NCBI RefSeq assembly: GCF_000721175.1
Contig: NZ_JOEZ01000001.1
Span: 124,001 to 188,000 of the forward strand
Direction: 5' to 3'
Length of the DNA: 64,000 nucleotides
From: Streptomyces anulatus
GTDB taxonomy: Bacteria; Actinomycetota; Actinomycetes; Streptomycetales; Streptomycetaceae
Position numbers and translations under genes: made by a program. Each line of letters starts with the position of its first letter. Position 1 is the stretch's first letter. This document shows positions 7,315-16,424 of the stretch, in pieces. The notes below the pieces were generated by a model that was not told the origin of the DNA, ran no database searches, and saw nothing but the letters and a program-made list of their open reading frames with translations.

Positions 7315-9384
7315 TCACACGCCGATGTCGCGCCCGTCCTTGCGCCAGACGGCGACGACGGAGGGACGGACGATCCTGCCCGGCCCATCGGGCCAGACGC
7401 TCGCCGGGTTCTCCACGGAGGCCCCGTCGACCTCGCCCGGGTGCTGGACCGCGACCAGGACACGGCGGTCCTGGATGACCGGGCCGCAGGTCTCGGCCCC
7501 GGTCGGGACGGTCAGGAACTGCTTCAGCTCGCCGCGCCGGTCACCGTGGGTCGCCACGCCGAACAGCCCGTCGTGCGAGCCGAGCTTGTTGCCGTCCGTG
7601 GAGATCCACAGGTTGCCGTGCGCGTCGAACGCCACGTTGTCCGGGCAGGAGATGGGGCTGACGTTCTCCTTGGGGAAGCCCGCGTAGTACGTCGACGGGT
7701 CCTCCGGGTCGCCCGCCACGAGGAACAGCCGCCAGGCGAAGCCGTCGCCGGCCGGGTCGTCCCAGTTCTCCGCGAGCTCCAGGATCTGCCCGTGCTTGTT
7801 GCCGTTGCGCGGGTTCGCCTCGTCCGCGCCGGGCTTGCCCTCCTTGCCGCGGTCCGAGTTGTTGGTGAGCGCCACATAGACCCGGCCGGTGCGCGGCGAG
7901 GGCTCGACGTCCTCGGGGCGGTCCATCTTGGTCGCGCCGACCTTGTCACCGGCCAGCCGCGTGTAGACGTACACCTCGTCGGCGGTCATGCCGGGTACGT
8001 GCGAGGTGGTGCCGGTGGCCAGCGGGATCCAGACGCCGCTGCCGTCGAACTCCCCGTCCACGGGCAGCTTTCCGGTGCCGTCGATCTCGGTGACCGGAGA
8101 GTCGCCGGTCAGCTTGGCGACGTACAGCGTGCCCTCGTCCAGCAGCGTCAGGTTGTGCTCGCGTGCGGCACGCGAGTTGCCCTTCTTCATCCGCTTGCTG
8201 GAGACGAACTTGTAGAGGTAGTCGAACTTCTCGTCGTCGCCCATGTAGACGACCGGGCGGCCGTCGGAGGTGAGCCGGGGCTCTGCGGCCTCGTGCTTGA
8301 ACCGGCCCAGCGCGGTCCGCTTGCGCGGGGTGGAGTCCGGGTCGTACGGGTCGAGTTCGACGACCCAGCCGAAGCGGTTGGCCTCGTTGGGCTCCTTCGC
8401 CAGGTCGAACCGCCGGTCGAACCGCTCCCACTTGCGCTCGGATGCGCCGGTGCCGATCCCGTACCGCTTGTGCATGTCGGTGTTGCCGTTGGCGAAGTAC
8501 TGGTTGAAGTTCTCCTCGCCGTGCAACGTGGTGCCCCACGGAGTGGTGCCGCCCCCACAGTTGTTGAGGGTGCCGAGCACCTTGCGGCCCGTGCGGTCGG
8601 CGGACGTACGCAGCAGGGGGCTGCCCGCGGCCGGGCCCGTCACGCGGAACTCGCTCGTCGCGGTCAGGCGGCGGTTCAGCGGGTGCCGGTTGACCGGTCC
8701 CAGCTTGCCGGTCCGGTTCTCCTCCTGGACGACGACCACGGAGAGTCCGTGCGCCGCCCAGGCGATCTCCACCTGTTCGCGGGTCGGGTTGGCCGGATCG
8801 TAGCCGCGGAACATGAGGAGCTCGTCCGTGTACTCGTGGTTCGCGACCATCACCTGCCGCCCGCGCTCGCCGCGCAGCGGGAGCAGGGAGAGGAAGTCGT
8901 TGTTGTAACCGAACTGGCCCGCCTGCGCCTTCGCGGTCTGCTTGTCCGGGTCGAAGGCGGGCGCGCCGCGCAGAATCGGGTCGCCCCAGCGGATCACCAC
9001 GTTCTGGGCGTACCCGTCGGGGATCGTGACCTTGTCGTCCTTGTTGGGCGCGACCGGCGAGAACCGCAGGCCACGCGCCCCGGACCGGGCCGGTTCGTGG
9101 GGGTGGCCCGGTCGGTGTCCATGCCCGGCGAGCGCGGCGGCCTCGGCCTGCGGGGCACTCGGGCCGGTCAGCGCGGCGGTCCCGGCCGCGGTGGCGACGG
9201 TGACCACGGCGGCGGCGCGCATCATCGAGCGGCGCGACACGGCACCGGCGATGATGTCGCCGGCGTACTCGTTGTCGCTGTTGTTGGGCGTCTCCTTGAA
9301 GCAGGCGTCGCCGCAGCGGAAGCGGCAGGTCAGCGCGGAACGCCCACCGGGATGCGAGCTGATGAACGGCAGCAGGTTGCGCAC
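7315..9384 (-). CDS. phoX: PhoX-family alkaline phosphatase (DUF839), Tat-exported
   Basis: A 689-residue secreted phosphatase. The N-terminus carries a long pre-region, then SRRSMMRAAAVVTVATAAG, a twin-arginine signal with a hydrophobic core and an AEAAALAGHG cleavage region. The mature part shows the PhoX/DUF839 pattern: NNCGGGTTPWGTTLHGEEN (the NCAGG-type metal site), DDEKFDYLYKFVS, RPEDVEPSPRTGRVYVALTN and SCPDNVAFDAHGNLWISTDG. Characterised PhoX enzymes use iron and calcium to release phosphate from organic esters outside the cell. GTG 9384 is chosen for GGAGGG 7-8 nt upstream. A PHO box about 65 nt upstream indicates PhoP control under phosphate starvation. Confidence 0.93.
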   Translation of the reverse strand: MRNLLPFISSHPGGRSALTCRFRCGDACFKETPNNSDNEYAGDIIAGAVSRRSMMRAAAVVTVATAAGTAALTGPSAPQAEAAALAGHGHRPGHPHEPARSGARGLRFSPVAPNKDDKVTIPDGYAQNVVIRWGDPILRGAPAFDPDKQTAKAQAGQFGYNNDFLSLLPLRGERGRQVMVANHEYTDELLMFRGYDPANPTREQVEIAWAAHGLSVVVVQEENRTGKLGPVNRHPLNRRLTATSEFRVTGPAAGSPLLRTSADRTGRKVLGTLNNCGGGTTPWGTTLHGEENFNQYFANGNTDMHKRYGIGTGASERKWERFDRRFDLAKEPNEANRFGWVVELDPYDPDSTPRKRTALGRFKHEAAEPRLTSDGRPVVYMGDDEKFDYLYKFVSSKRMKKGNSRAAREHNLTLLDEGTLYVAKLTGDSPVTEIDGTGKLPVDGEFDGSGVWIPLATGTTSHVPGMTADEVYVYTRLAGDKVGATKMDRPEDVEPSPRTGRVYVALTNNSDRGKEGKPGADEANPRNGNKHGQILELAENWDDPAGDGFAWRLFLVAGDPEDPSTYYAGFPKENVSPISCPDNVAFDAHGNLWISTDGNKLGSHDGLFGVATHGDRRGELKQFLTVPTGAETCGPVIQDRRVLVAVQHPGEVDGASVENPASVWPDGPGRIVRPSVVAVWRKDGRDIGV

Positions 9385-9447
9385 GTGGATTCCCTCCGTC
9401 TGGTGTCGTGCGTGACGGTAGGTGCGCCTCCACGCGGTCCGAGGGAC

Positions 9448-9469
9448 TCCCGGTGAACGGCGGGTGAAG
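9448..9469 (-). promoter_or_regulatory. PHO box (PhoP direct repeats) upstream of phoX
   Basis: On the minus strand two adjacent 11-nt direct-repeat units, CTTCACCCGCC and GTTCACCGGGA, match the Streptomyces PHO-box unit (GTTCACC-like core, 11-nt period). They end 63 nt before the phoX GTG, a normal position for activation by phosphorylated PhoP. The rest of the 293-nt gap to the divergent vWA gene holds a possible -10 (TAACCT at 9593) for that gene but no other clear signal. Confidence 0.75.
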
Positions 9470-9677
9470 TCCGGGCCACCGCTGTTCCCTTGAGGGTCGG
9501 CGCCGGACACGCTCGTGGACTCGGTCCGGGAACGGTTTCGGCTCGGTTGACGCAGGGGCGGGCCGCACCGGCGAACGGCCGGATCCGGCCGCTAACCTTA
9601 CGTATCCGTCCTGGCCAGGGACGAATTCACCCAGGTCGGACATTTCCCGCACCCAACTCATGCGAAAGGCCTCGCCC

Positions 9678-11393
9678 ATGGGCATTCGGAGCTTGCTGCG
9701 TAAGGTGTTCGGCCGCACGGAGCAGGACGAGCCGGCCACGGCCACCGTCCCGCCCCAGGCCGAGCGCACTCAGCCCAAGGAGACGGAGCCGGAGACCACT
9801 TCGGCGGCCGAGCCCGCCGCCGAGCCGAAGGCGTCGATTCCGGCCCCGGCCTCGCCCTCGTCCTCTGTCCCGTCCTCCGCCGACGCACCGTCCACGGCGT
9901 CCGCGGCCACGTCGAAGGCTTCCACCGCCGCCGACGCCACCGAATCCGCCGACTCCACGGAGAGTGACGGTTCGAAGGCCACCGACCTGGTGGCGGAGGC
10001 CTTCGACAAGGCGGCCGCCACCGCCAAGCCGTCGCCGACCGTCCCCGCGCAGGCGTCGGCACCGAAGGAGACTCTGGAGGAGGCCCCGAAGGACGCCCCG
10101 AAGGCGGAGAAGCCCACGGAGCCGCAGCCGGAGCCGGTGGCCACCAAGGAGCCGGTGGTCGCAGAAGAGCCGGAGGCCACCAAGGAGCCGGCGGTCGCAG
10201 AAAAGCCGGTGGTCGCAGAAGAGCCGGTGGCCACCAAGGAGCCGGTCAAGGCCGAAGAGCCCGTCAAGGCCGAGCCCGCATCGGCCCCGGAGCCGATCAC
10301 GATCGACCTCGACCTCGACGAGACCCCGGAGTCGGCGCCTGAGCCGGAGACCGCAGCGAAGCCGGAGCCGGAGTCCAAGCCGGAACCGGCAGCAAAGCCG
10401 GAGCCGGAGTCCAAGCCGGAACCGGCAGCAAAGCCGGAGCCGGAGTCCAAGCCGGAGCCGGCAGCGGAGGCCACACCCGCACCGGCAGTGGCGGAGGTCC
10501 CGGAGACCGCCCCCGAGGCGCCTCAGACCACCCCTGAGACCCCGAAGGCTCCCAACGCCTCCAAGGCCCCGAAGGCCCCCGAAGCCGCACCGGCAGCCAC
10601 AGAGGCACCGGAGGCCGCCAAGACGCCGACCGTCGCAGAAGAGGCCCCGGCGGCCCCCGCCGGCTCGGAGCCGGCCGCGACCGCATCGGAGCCCGCCCCC
10701 GGCAAGCCCGCCACCACGCTCGCGCGGGTCAAGTCGAGCGCTCCGCAGCTCGTCGCCCCGTACAAGGCGGCGCAGACGGCGCTCAAGGCACACGGGCTGT
10801 CCGGGCTCCGCGCCCGCGTCTACCTGGTGCTCGACCGCTCCGGCTCGATGCGGCCGTTCTACAAGGACGGCAGCGCCCAGCACCTGGGCGACCGGACGCT
10901 CGCGCTCGCCGCGCATCTGGACGAGGACGCCACCGTGCAGGTCGTCTTCTTCTCGACCGACATCGACGGCACCGGGTCCATCGGGCTCTCCGGCCACGAG
11001 GGCCGCGTCGACGAGCTGCACGCGGGCCTCGGCCGGCTGGGCCGGACGCACTACCACCGCGCGGTCGAGGAGATCGTGGCGCACCACAAGAAGACGGAGG
11101 CCACGGGTCCGGCTCTCGTGATCTTCCAGACGGACGGCCCGCCGGACGCCAAGCAGGCCGCCCGGCAGGCCCTCACGGACGCGGCGCGGCTGCCGCTGTT
11201 CTTCCAGTTCGTCGCCTTCGGCGAGCAGGACGCGAAGGGCTTCGACTTCCTGCGGAAGCTCGACGCACCGAACGCCGGGTTCTTCCACGCGGGCCCGGCA
11301 CCCCGCGAGATCGCGGACGCCGAGCTCTACCGGGAGATCCTCGCCGGGCTGCCGGCCTGGACCGCCGCGCGCGCGGGCGGCTCCGAGGCCTGA
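9678..11393 (+). CDS. vWA-domain protein with long Pro/Glu/Ala repeat region (TerF-like)
   Basis: 571 residues. It begins [13 protein letters not shown], a short basic amphipathic start seen in TerF-like proteins. Residues about 20-350 are low complexity (Ala, Pro, Glu, Lys), including three perfect 12-residue repeats and several degenerate [15 protein letters not shown] units. A von Willebrand factor A domain occupies about 365-565, with the metal-ion-dependent adhesion motif DRSGSM (D about 386), then FFSTDIDG and IFQTDGPPD. TerF-type vWA proteins accompany TerD proteins in tellurite and stress-response operons; no ter gene is adjacent here. It is cytoplasmic by prediction: no signal peptide or membrane helix. 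ATG 9678 follows GAAAGG (9663). Confidence 0.85.
   Translation: MGIRSLLRKVFGRTEQDEPATATVPPQAERTQPKETEPETTSAAEPAAEPKASIPAPASPSSSVPSSADAPSTASAATSKASTAADATESADSTESDGSKATDLVAEAFDKAAATAKPSPTVPAQASAPKETLEEAPKDAPKAEKPTEPQPEPVATKEPVVAEEPEATKEPAVAEKPVVAEEPVATKEPVKAEEPVKAEPASAPEPITIDLDLDETPESAPEPETAAKPEPESKPEPAAKPEPESKPEPAAKPEPESKPEPAAEATPAPAVAEVPETAPEAPQTTPETPKAPNASKAPKAPEAAPAATEAPEAAKTPTVAEEAPAAPAGSEPAATASEPAPGKPATTLARVKSSAPQLVAPYKAAQTALKAHGLSGLRARVYLVLDRSGSMRPFYKDGSAQHLGDRTLALAAHLDEDATVQVVFFSTDIDGTGSIGLSGHEGRVDELHAGLGRLGRTHYHRAVEEIVAHHKKTEATGPALVIFQTDGPPDAKQAARQALTDAARLPLFFQFVAFGEQDAKGFDFLRKLDAPNAGFFHAGPAPREIADAELYREILAGLPAWTAARAGGSEA
10353..10460 (+). repeat. Three tandem 36-bp repeats inside the vWA gene
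   Basis: Units at 10353-10388, 10389-10424 and 10425-10460 are near-identical and encode [12 protein letters not shown] three times. Another imperfect duplication ([14 protein letters not shown]) lies at about 10141-10245. Copy number may vary between strains. Confidence 0.9.
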
Positions 11394-11512
11394 TCGACCG
11401 GCAGCCGTACGGTCACGGCGAGACCGCCGCCCTCCGGGCCCGGTACCGCCGTGACCGTTCCGCCGTGGGCCACCACCGGAGCGCACTCCTCCGCCCGCGC
11501 GCGGGGTTCCGC
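11394..11512 (-). pseudogene. C-terminal scrap of a sensor histidine kinase
   Basis: The minus strand between the vWA and metG genes reads VVAHGGTVTAVPGPEGG, GLAVTVRLPV, the characteristic last strands of a HATPase_c domain in actinobacterial sensor kinases. Only about 30 residues remain. Upstream the frame has a stop at 11513-11515; downstream it runs antisense into the 3' end of the vWA gene to a stop at 11327. It is interpreted as the residue of a deleted two-component gene. Confidence 0.5.
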
Positions 11513-11544
11513 TCATCGAGGTGAGTGGATCTTGCCGTGGCCGT

Positions 11545-11550
11545 TAGGAT
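11545..11550 (+). promoter_or_regulatory. Likely -10 box of metG, giving a leaderless mRNA
   Basis: TAGGAT matches the main-sigma -10 consensus (TAGRRT) and ends 7 nt before the metG ATG at 11558. Transcription would then start at or next to the A of ATG. No Shine-Dalgarno sequence is present, consistent with leaderless translation. I cannot identify a good -35. Confidence 0.5.
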
Positions 11551-11557
11551 TTCGACC

Positions 11558-13171
11558 ATGGCGGCCACTGGATCCGAGAAGCAGGGGGCGACGGCGTACT
11601 ACGTCTCGACCCCCATTTACTACGTCAACGACGCTCCTCACCTGGGCCACGCCTACACGACCGTTGCAGGGGACGTGCTCACGCGCTGGCACCGCCAGCG
11701 CGGCGAGAAGGTGTGGTACCTCACCGGCACGGACGAGCACGGTCAGAAGATCATGCGCACGGCCGAGGCGAACGACGTCACTCCGCAGGCTTGGTGCGAC
11801 AAGCTCGTCGAAGAGGCGTGGAAGCCCCTCTGGGAGCACCTCAACATCGCGAACGACGACTTCATCCGGACGACGGAGAAGCGGCACACCGACCGTGTGC
11901 AGGAGTTCGTGCAGGACCTGTACGACAAGGGCGAGATCTACAAGGGCGGGTACGAAGGCCCGTACTGCGTGGGCTGCGAGGAGTACAAGCTCCCCGGCGA
12001 TCTGATCGACGGCGAGGGCGAGTTCGCCGGCCAGAAGCTCTGCCCGGTCCACAAGAAGCCGGTGGAGCTCCTCAAGGAGGAGAACTACTTCTTCAAGCTG
12101 AGCGAGTACGGCCCGAAGCTGCTGGAGTTCTACGCGGCGAACCCCGGCTTCATCCAGCCCGAGTCGGCGCGCAACGAGGTCGTGAACTTCGTCGAGCAGG
12201 GCCTTCAGGACCTGTCGATCTCGCGCTCGACCTTCGACTGGGGCGTCCCGGTCCCCTGGGACGACAAGCACGTCATCTACGTCTGGATCGACGCGCTGCT
12301 CAACTACGCGACGGCGGTCGGCTACGGCGCCAACCAGGAGAAGTTCGACGGTACGTTCCCGGCGGACGTGCACCTGATCGGCAAGGACATCCTCCGCTTC
12401 CACTCGGTGATCTGGCCCGCGATGCTGATGGCGCAGGGCCTGCCGCTCCCCGGCAAGGTCGTCGCCAACGGCTGGCTGATGGTCGGCGGCGAGAAGATGT
12501 CGAAGTCCAACCTGACCGGCATCAAGCCGCAGGACCTGACCTCGCACTTCGGCGTGGACGCGTACCGCTGGTACTTCCTGCGGGCCATCGCGTACGGCAG
12601 CGACGGGTCGTTCTCCTGGGAGGACTTCACCGCCCGCTACACCTCCGAGCTGGCCAACGACTACGGCAACCTCGCCTCGCGCGTGGCGGCGATGGTCGGC
12701 AAGTACTTCGGCGGGGCACTGCCGGAGGCGACGGCCGTCGGTGACGCCGAGCGGGCCGTGCAGGAGGGCCTCGCCAAGGCCGTGGCGACCGCCGACCAGA
12801 AGATCGGCGAGGAGCTGGACTTCCAGTCCGGCATCCTGGCGGTCTTCGACTTCGTGAAGCAGGTCAACGGCTACATCACGGAGCAGGAGCCGTGGAAGGT
12901 GGCCAAGGACACCACCCCCGAGGGCCAGGCCCGCCTCGCGACCATCCTGTACACGGCCGCCGAGGCGCTGCGCGGGGTCGCGGTCCTGCTCAACGCCGTG
13001 ATGCCGGAGACCTCGCAGAGCCTGTGGGAGTCCCTGGGCGCCGAGGAGTCCCTGGGCGCGCTGGCCGACCAGAAGGTCCAGGACGCGGGCGCGTGGGGCA
13101 TCCTGCCCGCGGGCACGACGGTGACGAAGGGCGCGGTGCTGTTCCCGCGTCTGGAGGAGAAGCCGGCGTAA
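11558..13171 (+). CDS. metG: Methionyl-tRNA synthetase
   Basis: A 537-residue class Ia synthetase that charges tRNA-Met. It has the HIGH-equivalent PHLGH at 27-31, a connective-peptide zinc knuckle (CVGCEEY and LCPVH) and the KMSKS loop (about 310-315). The WYFLRAIAYGSDGSFSWEDF segment leads into the anticodon-binding helical domain (EPWKVAKD). The length matches the short form without a C-terminal dimerisation domain. The start is ATG 11558; homologues begin shortly before the YYVSTPIYYVND strand. It is monocistronic, followed by an 18-bp hairpin terminator. Confidence 0.98.
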   Translation: MAATGSEKQGATAYYVSTPIYYVNDAPHLGHAYTTVAGDVLTRWHRQRGEKVWYLTGTDEHGQKIMRTAEANDVTPQAWCDKLVEEAWKPLWEHLNIANDDFIRTTEKRHTDRVQEFVQDLYDKGEIYKGGYEGPYCVGCEEYKLPGDLIDGEGEFAGQKLCPVHKKPVELLKEENYFFKLSEYGPKLLEFYAANPGFIQPESARNEVVNFVEQGLQDLSISRSTFDWGVPVPWDDKHVIYVWIDALLNYATAVGYGANQEKFDGTFPADVHLIGKDILRFHSVIWPAMLMAQGLPLPGKVVANGWLMVGGEKMSKSNLTGIKPQDLTSHFGVDAYRWYFLRAIAYGSDGSFSWEDFTARYTSELANDYGNLASRVAAMVGKYFGGALPEATAVGDAERAVQEGLAKAVATADQKIGEELDFQSGILAVFDFVKQVNGYITEQEPWKVAKDTTPEGQARLATILYTAAEALRGVAVLLNAVMPETSQSLWESLGAEESLGALADQKVQDAGAWGILPAGTTVTKGAVLFPRLEEKPA

Positions 13172-13183
13172 CGCCTCCGTACG

Positions 13184-13228
13184 CGCGAGGAGCCCGGGAC
13201 CGTGAACAGCGGTCCCGGGCTCCTCGCG
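13184..13228. terminator. 18-bp perfect hairpin between metG and the L,D-transpeptidase gene
   Basis: Arms 13184-13201 (CGCGAGGAGCCCGGGACC) and 13211-13228 enclose a 9-nt loop. It starts 13 nt after the metG stop and 7 nt from the stop of the convergent gene, so it should work in both directions. Confidence 0.9.
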
Positions 13229-13234
13229 TTCCGT

Positions 13235-14026
13235 TCACCGCCCCAACGTCTGCGCATCGCCCATCACGATCACCGGGTTCATCACCGGGTCCAGGGTGCG
13301 CAGGAGTTCCTCCATGTGCTCCTCCGGGATGGAGACGCAGCCCTGGGTCGGGCCGCCGTGGTCGACGTGGATCCAGATGCCGCCGCCGCGTTCGAGGCCG
13401 AGCGGGCGGGTGCGGTCCAGGGGGCTGACGCCCTCCGTGCGGTTGTAGTTGATCGCGACGACGTAGTCGAAGGAGCCCTCCAGCGGCTCTCCGAAGAAGC
13501 CCTCGCCGTCCACCGCGAACCGGGGATGCTCGTCGTACGGCAGCAGCGCTCCCGGGTCGGGGAGCCGGCCGCCCGCGTCGGTGAGCGGGTAGACGCCCGT
13601 GGGGGACCTCAGGTCGCCCGCCACATGGTGGTCGGTCCAGCCCTCCATGCCGTTGTGCGCCGGCCAGGGCCCCGCGAGCGGCTGCCAGCCCTTCACCGGG
13701 TCCTCGCGGCTGTACAGGACCGCGCTGGACTGGTTGGAGTCGGCCTCCTCGCCGGTCACGACGAACGCCTGGCGGGCGTCGGCGGGGATGGCCGCGCGCG
13801 TCTCCGGTCCCAGGTCCGGGATCTCGGCGGGGCTCGGGACGGGCGCCGCGGTGGGTGAGGCCCGCAGCGCGGACGCGGCGTCGGACTGCGGGCCCGCGGC
13901 GCCCTGCCCCGGGGCGCCCACGGGGGTCTTCGCGGGAGCGGCGCCGGAAGCGCAGCCGGTGAGCAGCAGGGCCAGGACGAGGAGTGGTGCGGCGAGCAGG
14001 GCGGGCGGGCGGCGTGGGACGGACAC
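13235..14026 (-). CDS. L,D-transpeptidase-fold (YkuD-like) lipoprotein
   Basis: 263 residues with a lipoprotein signal (LLAAPLLVLALLLTGC, lipobox LTGC at about 22-25), then an Ala/Pro-rich linker and a catalytic domain. The domain shows GDLRSPTGVYPLTDAGG, YVVAINYNR, and WIHVDHGGPTQGCVSIP, which supplies the His and the nucleophilic Cys of the HxnGC YkuD motif. Such enzymes make 3-3 crosslinks in peptidoglycan or attach proteins. The domain is the YafK/ErfK-type variant without a LysM or Ig-like module. GTG 14026 has AGGAG upstream. It is convergent with metG. Confidence 0.88.
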   Translation of the reverse strand: MSVPRRPPALLAAPLLVLALLLTGCASGAAPAKTPVGAPGQGAAGPQSDAASALRASPTAAPVPSPAEIPDLGPETRAAIPADARQAFVVTGEEADSNQSSAVLYSREDPVKGWQPLAGPWPAHNGMEGWTDHHVAGDLRSPTGVYPLTDAGGRLPDPGALLPYDEHPRFAVDGEGFFGEPLEGSFDYVVAINYNRTEGVSPLDRTRPLGLERGGGIWIHVDHGGPTQGCVSIPEEHMEELLRTLDPVMNPVIVMGDAQTLGR

Positions 14027-14194
14027 GGTGGCGGGCTCCTCGGGTGGCGGCGGGCGGCGCGACGCGGCAGCGGGGTGCGAGAGGGGTGTCTCGGTGCCAG
14101 TCTTTGCCGGGCCCGGCCCGGCCGAACCCGAACCGGGGCCATCCGGCTGTACCGAGTCGCCCTGCCCTCGCCGGCCCTCCAGCCGTGTGCAACG

Positions 14195-14228
14195 AAACAG
14201 CCCCCGATCGGGTGATCGGGGGCTGTTT
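14195..14228 (-). terminator. aspS terminator overlapping parS
   Basis: Arms AAACAGCCCCCGATC (14195-14209) and GATCGGGGGCTGTTT (14214-14228) form a 15-bp perfect stem with a 4-nt loop. On the aspS strand the stem is followed by TTT, so it resembles a rho-independent terminator 50 nt after the aspS stop. The arm nearer aspS shares five bases with the adjoining parS. Confidence 0.88.
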
Positions 14229-14239
14229 CACGTGAAACA
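14224..14239. other. parS: parS site between aspS and the L,D-transpeptidase gene
   Basis: TGTTTCACGTGAAACA, a perfect match to the ParB-binding consensus. It overlaps the aspS terminator arm by five bases and begins 40 nt from the aspS stop. Confidence 0.93.
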
Positions 14240-14278
14240 TCCGCGGAGCGGGACCGTACGGGCCGCCGGTCCTGCGGA

Positions 14279-16105
14279 CTACTTCTCCGAGACGGGCTTC
14301 TCCGAGACGGGCTTCTCCGACGCGGGCTTCTCCGACGCGCCCTTCGCGGCGACCGGCTTGCGCAGCTGGATGTTCAGCTCGCGCAGACGGGTCTCGTCCA
14401 GCTCGGTCGGGGCGCCCATCATCAGGTCCTGGGCGTTGCCGTTGAGCGGGAAGGCGATCGTCTCGCGGATGTTCGGCTCGTCGGCGAGCAGCATCACGAT
14501 GCGGTCGACGCCCGGGGCGATGCCACCGTGCGGCGGGGCGCCGAGGCGGAACGCGCGCAGCATGCCCGCGAACTCGTGCTCGACGGTCTCGCGGTCGTAA
14601 CCGGCGATCTCGAAGGCCTTGAGCATCAGCTCGGGCTCGTGGTTACGGATGGCGCCCGAGGACAGCTCGATGCCGTTGCAGACGATGTCGTACTGCCAGG
14701 CGAGGATGTCCAGCGGGTCCTTCTCCTCCAGGTCGGCCAGGCCGCCCTGGGGCATCGAGAAGGGGTTGTGCGAGAAGTCGATCTTGCCGGTCTCCTCGTC
14801 CTTCTCGTACATCGGGAAGTCGACGATCCAGCAGAACCGGAAGACGCCCTCCTCGAAGTGGCCGGCGCGCTTGGCGGCCTCGACCCGGACCGCCGACATG
14901 ATCTTGGAGACCTCGTCGAACTCGCCCGCGCCGAAGAAGACGGCGTGGCCCGGGACCAGCGACAGGCGCTCGGTGAGCGTCTTGACGTCGGTCTCGGTGA
15001 GGAACTTGGCGATCGGACCGGCGAGCGTGCCGTCCTCGCCCACGCGCACCCAGGCCAGGCCCTTGGCGCCGTGCTCGACGGCGTACTCACCGAGGCCGTC
15101 GAAGAACTTCCGGGACTGACCCGCGGTGTCCGGGACCGGCAGCGCGCGGACGTGCTTGCCGGCGAACGCCTTGAACCCGGAGTCGGCGAAGACGTCCGAG
15201 ATGTCGACGAGCTCCAGCTTGGCGCGCAGATCCGGCTTGTCGTTGCCGTACTTCAGCATCGACTCGCGGAACGGGATGCGCGGGAACGGCGAGGTGACGT
15301 GGCGGCCGTTGCCGAACTCCTCGAAGAGCTCCGTCATCAGCTTCTCGATCGGCCGGAAGACGTCCTCCTGCTCGACGAAGGACATCTCGACGTCGAGCTG
15401 GTAGAACTCGCCCGGCGAGCGGTCGGCGCGGGCGTCCTCGTCGCGGAAGCAGGGCGCGATCTGGAAGTAGCGGTCGAAGCCCGAGATCATCAGCAGCTGC
15501 TTGAACTGCTGCGGGGCCTGCGGCAGCGCGTAGAACTTGCCGGGGTTCAGCCGTGACGGGACGACGAAGTCACGGGCGCCCTCGGGCGAGGTCGCGGTGA
15601 GGATCGGGGTCGCCATCTCGTTGAAGCCGAGGGCCACCATCTTGGAGCGGATGGAGGCGATCACGGCCGAGCGCAGCATGATGTTGCGGTGCATGCGCTC
15701 GCGGCGCAGGTCGAGGAAGCGGTACTCCAGGCGCCGCTCCTCGTTGACGCCGTCCTCGGTGTTGATCGTGAAGGGCAGCGGGCCGGCCTCACCCAGCACC
15801 TCGACCTCGGTGACCTCGATCTCGATCTCGCCGGTCGGCAGCTCCGGGTTCACGTTGTCGGCTCCGCGCGCGGAGACCTTGCCGTCGATCCGGACGACGG
15901 TCTCCTTGGTGAGCTTCGCCAGGGCGTCGTTGCCGGGGGTGCCGGGGCGGGCGACGAGCTGCACCAGACCGTAGTGGTCGCGCAGATCGATGAAGAGGAT
16001 GCCACCCAGGTCTCGGCGATTGTGCAGCCAGCCGCTCAGCCGGACGTCGGTGCCGACGTCAGAGGCGCGGAGCTCGCCGCAGGTGTGGGACCTGTACCGA
16101 TGCAT
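14279..16105 (-). CDS. aspS: Aspartyl-tRNA synthetase
   Basis: A 608-residue class IIb synthetase. It contains an OB-fold anticodon-binding domain (about 1-110: [20 protein letters not shown]), then class II motif 1, motif 2 ([19 protein letters not shown], which binds ATP and aspartate), the bacterial GAD insertion domain (about 290-420) and motif 3 ([14 protein letters not shown]). The length is typical of bacterial AspRS, except for a C-terminal tail of SEKP repeats after [10 protein letters not shown] 16105 begins [13 protein letters not shown], the family's usual start. A promoter about 210 nt upstream implies a long leader carrying a large inverted repeat. It is monocistronic. Confidence 0.98.
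   Translation of the reverse strand: MHRYRSHTCGELRASDVGTDVRLSGWLHNRRDLGGILFIDLRDHYGLVQLVARPGTPGNDALAKLTKETVVRIDGKVSARGADNVNPELPTGEIEIEVTEVEVLGEAGPLPFTINTEDGVNEERRLEYRFLDLRRERMHRNIMLRSAVIASIRSKMVALGFNEMATPILTATSPEGARDFVVPSRLNPGKFYALPQAPQQFKQLLMISGFDRYFQIAPCFRDEDARADRSPGEFYQLDVEMSFVEQEDVFRPIEKLMTELFEEFGNGRHVTSPFPRIPFRESMLKYGNDKPDLRAKLELVDISDVFADSGFKAFAGKHVRALPVPDTAGQSRKFFDGLGEYAVEHGAKGLAWVRVGEDGTLAGPIAKFLTETDVKTLTERLSLVPGHAVFFGAGEFDEVSKIMSAVRVEAAKRAGHFEEGVFRFCWIVDFPMYEKDEETGKIDFSHNPFSMPQGGLADLEEKDPLDILAWQYDIVCNGIELSSGAIRNHEPELMLKAFEIAGYDRETVEHEFAGMLRAFRLGAPPHGGIAPGVDRIVMLLADEPNIRETIAFPLNGNAQDLMMGAPTELDETRLRELNIQLRKPVAAKGASEKPASEKPVSEKPVSEK
14282..14341 (-). repeat. Four 15-bp tandem repeats at the 3' end of aspS
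   Basis: Four contiguous 15-bp units (CTTCTCCGAGACGGG-like on the plus strand) encode the Ser-Glu-Lys-Pro rich tail, PxSEK four times. They lie outside the catalytic core and are probably free to vary in number. Confidence 0.85.
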
Positions 16106-16131
16106 CGTCGTTCATCCAGTCTTCGCGGGGT

Positions 16132-16294
16132 GGGGGTGCCCGGCGGGTCAGGGCCGGGCAGGGCGCGGCGTCCGGTGCGGTGCGTCGCAAGGCGCCGGAG
16201 CGTCCTCACCGCGGAGCGATTCGGACGTTTCGGCAACGCCGCGAGGTGCCGTGCCAGGCGTCGTGACCCCGGTCATGACCCGCCGGGCACCCCC
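16132..16294. repeat. 163-bp region bounded by 19-bp perfect inverted repeats
   Basis: Arms 16132-16150 (GGGGGTGCCCGGCGGGTCA) and 16276-16294 (its exact complement) flank 125 bp of non-coding DNA in the 331-nt gap between divergent aspS and the SpoIIE-type gene. The interior has a CCGCGG centre near 16211 but does not pair along its whole length. It could be a MITE-like insertion or a structured aspS leader. The remaining gap holds the two promoters listed separately. Confidence 0.6.
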
Positions 16295-16316
16295 GAGGGG
16301 TGGATTGAGCTTCCCC

Positions 16317-16345
16317 AGGCTACCGCCCGGGGCCGGGACGCTTCA
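16317..16345 (-). promoter_or_regulatory. Candidate aspS promoter
   Basis: On the minus strand TGAAGC (16345-16340) and TAGCCT (16322-16317) are separated by 17 nt, a fair main-sigma match. Transcription would start near 16310 and give a leader of about 205 nt. Confidence 0.4.
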
Positions 16346-16424
16346 TTTCCCTTTACGTCGCCGTACCACCCGGCCGCCGGGGCAGGTGGCGGCTCCTCGG
16401 TGGCGTCCGTCGAGCAGACCTTCC

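Noticed and set aside
7441..9456. 671-residue plus-strand frame
   Set aside because: Antisense of phoX, whose metal-site motifs and Tat signal establish the real strand.
10353..10460. Possible CRISPR-like array
   Set aside because: The 36-bp units are directly contiguous with no spacers and encode in-frame protein repeats.
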